Shown: positions 62,877-64,000 of the stretch, one piece after another
Layout: every line of letters begins with the position of its first letter
Numbering within the stretch: the stretch's first letter is position 1
From: Petrolisthes cinctipes
Taxonomy: Eukaryota > Arthropoda > Malacostraca > Decapoda > Porcellanidae
Direction of reading: 5' to 3'
Length of the DNA: 64,000 nt
Assembly (NCBI GenBank): GCA_033782935.1
Contig: JAWQEG010000259.1
Span: 4,876,001 to 4,940,000 of the forward strand
The notes under the pieces: model-generated
Told to the model about the DNA's origin: nothing
Seen by the model: only the letters and a program-made list of their open reading frames with translations
Databases searched by the model: none
Position numbers and translations under genes: made by a program

Positions 62877-64000
62877 GTGTTAGAGTATTTTCAAAATACA
62901 GGCCAAAAACATACTGAAAATCGATCTCTTAGGTGCCCAAAAGTCGATATGTGCATGCATCTTCTGTACCCGTTTATATCTCAAATTCAGGCTCAAAACA
63001 CCCGAAAATTCAATATTTTGGGGTCCCAGAAGCAATCCGTACAGGGTTAGAATATTTTCAAAATATAGGCTAAAAACATGCTAAAAATCGATCTTTTAGG
63101 TGCCAAAAAGTCGATATCTCAAATTCAGTCCCAAAACACCCGAAAATTCGATATTTAGGGGTCCCAGAAACGATCTGTACATGCCTACTCCGTGTTAGAG
63201 TATTTTCAAAATACATGCCCAAAACATGCTGAAAATCGATATTTTAGATGCCCAAAGTCAATATGTGCATGTATCTTCTGTACCCGTTTATATCTCAAAT
63301 TCAGGCTCAAAACACCCGAAAATTCAATATTTTGGGGTCTCAGAAGCAATCTGGACATGCCTACACAGTGCTAGAATATTTTCAAAAAATAGGCTAAAAA
63401 CATGCTAAAAATCGACATTTTAGGTGCCAAAAAATCGATATCTCAAATTCAGTCCCAAAACTCCCGAAAATTCGATATTTAGAGGTCCCAGAAGGTATCT
63501 GTACATGCCTACTCCGTGTTAGAGTATTTTCAAAATACAGGCCAAAAACATACTGAAAATCGATCTTTTAGGTGCCCAAAAGTCGATATGTGCATGCATC
63601 TTCTGTACCCGTTTATATCTCAAATTCTGGCCCTAAACACCCGAAAATTCGATATTTTGGGGTCCCAGAAGCGATCTGTACATGCCTACTCCGTGTTAGA
63701 GTATTTTCAAAATTCAGGCCCAAAACATGCTGAAAATCGATATTTTTGGTGCCCAAAGTCAATATGTGCATGTATCTTCTGTACCCGTTTATATCTCAAA
63801 TTCAGGCTCAAAACACCCGAAAATTCAATATTTTGGGGTCCCAGAAGCAATCTGTACATGCCTACTCAGTGCTAGAATATTTTCAAAATATATGTTAAAA
63901 ACATGCTAAAAATCGATCTTTTAGGTGCCAAAAAGTCGATATCTCAAATTCAGTCCCAAAACACCCGAAAATTCGATATTTAGGGGTCCCAGAAGCGATC

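Larger units (their letters stand above)
15008..64000 (+). repeat. Satellite array, right arm
   Basis: Same family and same orientation as the left arm, continuing to the end of the window with no other insertion, inversion or unique sequence. Spacing between class A monomers takes a limited set of values: 324-326, 491, 500-502, 677-679, 854 and 1,208 bp. These equal sums of 148 (A), 177 (B) and 176 (C) with an occasional 10-bp deletion. I saw no protein-coding or RNA gene in it, and the repeated short open frames are repeat by-products. Confidence 0.97.

Noticed and set aside
1..64000. Bacterial or phage origin suggested by dense open frames
   Set aside because: No ribosome-binding sites, operons or recognisable prokaryotic genes. 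Satellite plus LINE is eukaryotic.

Overview
This window is eukaryotic heterochromatin-type DNA, not a gene-bearing region. About 61 kb of the 64 kb is one AT-rich satellite family in uninterrupted head-to-tail orientation, and it is broken once, at 12034-15007, by a single non-LTR retrotransposon on the minus strand. The retrotransposon has an AP-like endonuclease followed by a reverse transcriptase, with a C-terminal tail like that of RTE/BovB-type LINEs. That architecture and the satellite size point to an animal genome. The sequence alone does not identify the species.

Satellite architecture, read by eye from the phase-defining motif CTGTAC: the basic monomer is 176-177 bp and falls into three classes. 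Class B is 177 bp, class C is 176 bp, and class A is 148 bp because it lacks 29 bp. The 177-bp monomer is itself an old dimer of 89- and 88-bp halves that still align. Monomers are arranged as A-B-C trimers of 501 bp (491 bp when a 10-bp deletion is present). Two trimer flavours (A1-B1-C2 and A2-B2-C1) alternate to make a hexamer of about 992-1,002 bp. Other arrangements are A-B or A-C dimers (324-326 bp), A-B-B trimers (502 bp), and A-B-B-C tetramers (678 bp).

Layout: 1-12,033 is the left arm, mostly hexamers, with a 5,628-bp duplication and an 825-bp tandem duplication. 12,034-15,007 is the LINE. 15,008-22,000 is mixed order, including a run of six full-length monomers with no class A. 22,000-30,800 is dominated by tetramers, with 2,861-bp and 2,033-bp tandem duplications. 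31,200-42,200 is built of 2.3-3.0 kb blocks present about four times. 42,200-64,000 returns to 491/501 hexamers, with 677-, 992-, 2,171- and 4,968-bp duplications.

The many short open frames in the satellite are by-products of the repeat: they start at GTG or TTG, recur with the period, and end in class A. I call none of them a gene. The only real coding sequence is the LINE, whose reading frame is intact except for one in-frame TAA. I found no RNA genes, no CRISPR array, no CENP-B-box-like motif, and no sign of a new multi-gene system. The interest lies in the satellite's layered structure and in the unusually clean LINE insertion.
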